From Moraxella sp. (lineage in GTDB: Bacteria > Pseudomonadota > Gammaproteobacteria > Pseudomonadales > Moraxellaceae): DNA of 33,584 nt. Made by a program: the position numbers and the translations under genes. Positions 32,791-33,584 of this stretch are shown here, in pieces (position 1 is the stretch's first letter; every line of letters begins with the position of its first letter). A model generated the notes under the pieces. That model was not told the origin of the DNA. It saw only the letters and a program-made list of their open reading frames with translations, and did not search any database. The stretch is from NCBI RefSeq assembly GCF_030525845.1, contig NZ_JAUNDY010000020.1, positions 1 through 33,584 of the forward strand, read 5' to 3'.

Positions 32791-33045
32791 ATGGACAAAT
32801 GTTTACTAATTTCCTGTTTGGTGTTGGCACAAATCCGCCACAATGGTAAAAATTATCAAGTGGGCGATGTGGTATGCCTGTCCGCCAATGACAAACTTTT
32901 CCTAGAAAAAGCTAAATATGTGCGAGCGGCAACGCCTGATGAAATCGCACAATACGAACAAAAGCAAGAGCAAACTCGCCAAGTCGGTGCAATGGGTGCA
33001 AATGCGAATTCAAATTCGCAGATACAGACCGCTTGGCACGATTAG
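32791..33045 (+). CDS. Small phage protein, Mu gp35-like position
   Basis: 84 residues. The N-terminal half (LAQIRHNGKNYQVGDVVCLSANDKLFLEKAKYVRAA) matches the general pattern of small head-region proteins that follow the major capsid gene in Mu-like phages (HDGKxYxxGDxIxL). The tail is low-complexity (ANANSNSQ). GGGGGT lies upstream of the ATG, 12 bases after the capsid stop. Role unknown; perhaps a head-decoration or completion protein. Its 3' end overlaps the following gene by 13 bases in another frame. Confidence 0.7.
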   Translation: MDKCLLISCLVLAQIRHNGKNYQVGDVVCLSANDKLFLEKAKYVRAATPDEIAQYEQKQEQTRQVGAMGANANSNSQIQTAWHD

Positions 33046-33446
33046 CAATCACTCATCAAATCCCCATTATCGTCCACGACAAAACCCTAACCGCCGACCA
33101 AGTGCCAACTGGGGTGGATATTATTCTCACTGCCCACGCTTATTGTTTTGTAAAAAAGCAAGCAAGAGACAAGGCAAGGCTTGGAGCGGTTGGCTACCAC
33201 CCAAGCCTGTTGCCAAAGTATAAGGGTAAACACGCCGTCAAACTCGCATTTGACAATGGCGACAAGATTGTGGGCGGTTCGCTTTATCAGCTTGATGACG
33301 GTTGGGACACAGGGCAGGTGTTAGCTCAAAAGTCGGTCATGGTTGATGGTGGCGACACAATGACAAGTTTGTGGCAAGACAAACTCGCACCTTTGGGGCT
33401 TGAATTGTTTAGGGGGTTTTTGAATGGATTAACCAACAATTTATAA
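33033..33446 (+). CDS. Phage formyltransferase-like protein
   Basis: 137 residues from a TTG at 33033; the start is uncertain because the frame stays open upstream (about 30 more codons, no ATG) and no ribosome site is clear. The formyltransferase fold is shown by VDIILTAHAYCFV, GYHPSLLPKYKGKHAVKLAFDNG and DDGWDTGQVLAQKSVMVDGGDT. The catalytic His of HPSLLP and the Asp of the DxGxDTG loop are present, but the Asn two residues before the His in PurN or Fmt is Gly here, as I recall for a phage-associated subfamily. The N-terminal nucleotide-like half is short. Natural substrate unknown. Confidence 0.75.
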   Translation: MARLAITHQIPIIVHDKTLTADQVPTGVDIILTAHAYCFVKKQARDKARLGAVGYHPSLLPKYKGKHAVKLAFDNGDKIVGGSLYQLDDGWDTGQVLAQKSVMVDGGDTMTSLWQDKLAPLGLELFRGFLNGLTNNL

Positions 33447-33472
33447 ATGCAATACTGCTTTATAATATGCAA

Positions 33473-33505
33473 CAAAAAAAACGTGGTAATTATCACGCTT
33501 TTTTT
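33473..33505. terminator. Possible intrinsic terminator
   Basis: CGTG/CACG stem extended by A-tract and T-tract after one mismatch, eight-base loop. It lies between the formyltransferase (plus, ends 33446) and the partial minus-strand gene ending at 33504, so it could stop both. Confidence 0.55.
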
Positions 33506-33584
33506 AGGCAAATTTTACGCTTGGCATCACAATATTATCCGCCACCCTATCCGTATCTTGATATAAAAATTGGCTTGGGATATT
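33504..33584 (-). CDS. Unidentified protein, C-terminal 26 residues only
   Basis: Open frame entering from the right edge and ending in TAA at 33506-33504. Reads NIPSQFLYQDTDRVADNIVM and PSVKFA. Too short for a family call. Convergent with the formyltransferase and followed by the hairpin at 33473-33505, which supports it as a real gene end. It may be host or phage. Confidence 0.5.
   Translation of the reverse strand, partial: NIPSQFLYQDTDRVADNIVMPSVKFA

Noticed and set aside
1-33584. CRISPR arrays, tRNA or rRNA genes, insertion sequences
   Set aside because: No regularly spaced repeats, no cloverleaf or rRNA-like sequence and no transposase seen on either strand.

Overview
The window reads as a chromosomal segment of a gamma-proteobacterium of the family Moraxellaceae, most likely a Moraxella species. 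This rests on recognisable protein families, on the gene orders rlmN-pilW-rodZ-ispG and exbB-exbD-msbA-lpxK-kdsB, and on moderately AT-rich DNA. The genus call is inference from remembered protein character, not from a search. Almost every gene belongs to ordinary metabolism or envelope biogenesis. Accessory material is limited to a few AT-rich genes of unknown function and a small Mu-like phage remnant at the right end.

Layout. Positions 1-3518 (minus strand) carry rlmN, pilW, rodZ and the 5' part of ispG. A PfkB-type adenosine kinase stands alone on the plus strand (3647-4639). A copper-chaperone-like protein and an unknown 249-residue protein follow on minus (4696-5660). Positions 5744-10814 (minus) hold an amino-acid block: M20 amidohydrolase, MFS transporter, metZ and argC. 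Then come pncB (minus), lipB, an unknown lipoprotein and ppa (plus), and holB-truC (minus, 4-base overlap). An isolated plus-strand lipoprotein gene faces a long minus-strand envelope operon (17633-23826): exbB, exbD, msbA, lpxK, an unknown propeller-like gene, kdsB and a lipoprotein. parB follows without parA beside it, then the acetate pair ackA-pta, in which Pta is unusually short.

The accessory stretch from 27910 to the end starts with a small gene pair. Its upstream member has an in-frame stop inside the signal peptide. Next are azlC-azlD, the branched-chain amino-acid exporter. From 30017 to 33446 lies a Mu-like remnant. On the minus strand are genes for HU, a DUF551-like protein, GemA and Mor, in the early-to-middle order of Mu. 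On the plus strand are a major capsid protein, a gp35-like protein and a phage formyltransferase. No transposase, portal, protease or tail genes are present. The window ends in the 3' end of an unidentified minus-strand gene.

The strongest leads for something new are the unknown gene translationally coupled to lpxK inside the lipid A/Kdo operon, the small secreted-protein plus acidic-partner pair, the Pta lacking the DRTGG region, and the rearranged Mu-like fragment whose early genes are split by strong intrinsic terminators. I did not find a clear, complete and undescribed multi-gene system. No tRNA, rRNA, CRISPR array or insertion sequence was recognised.
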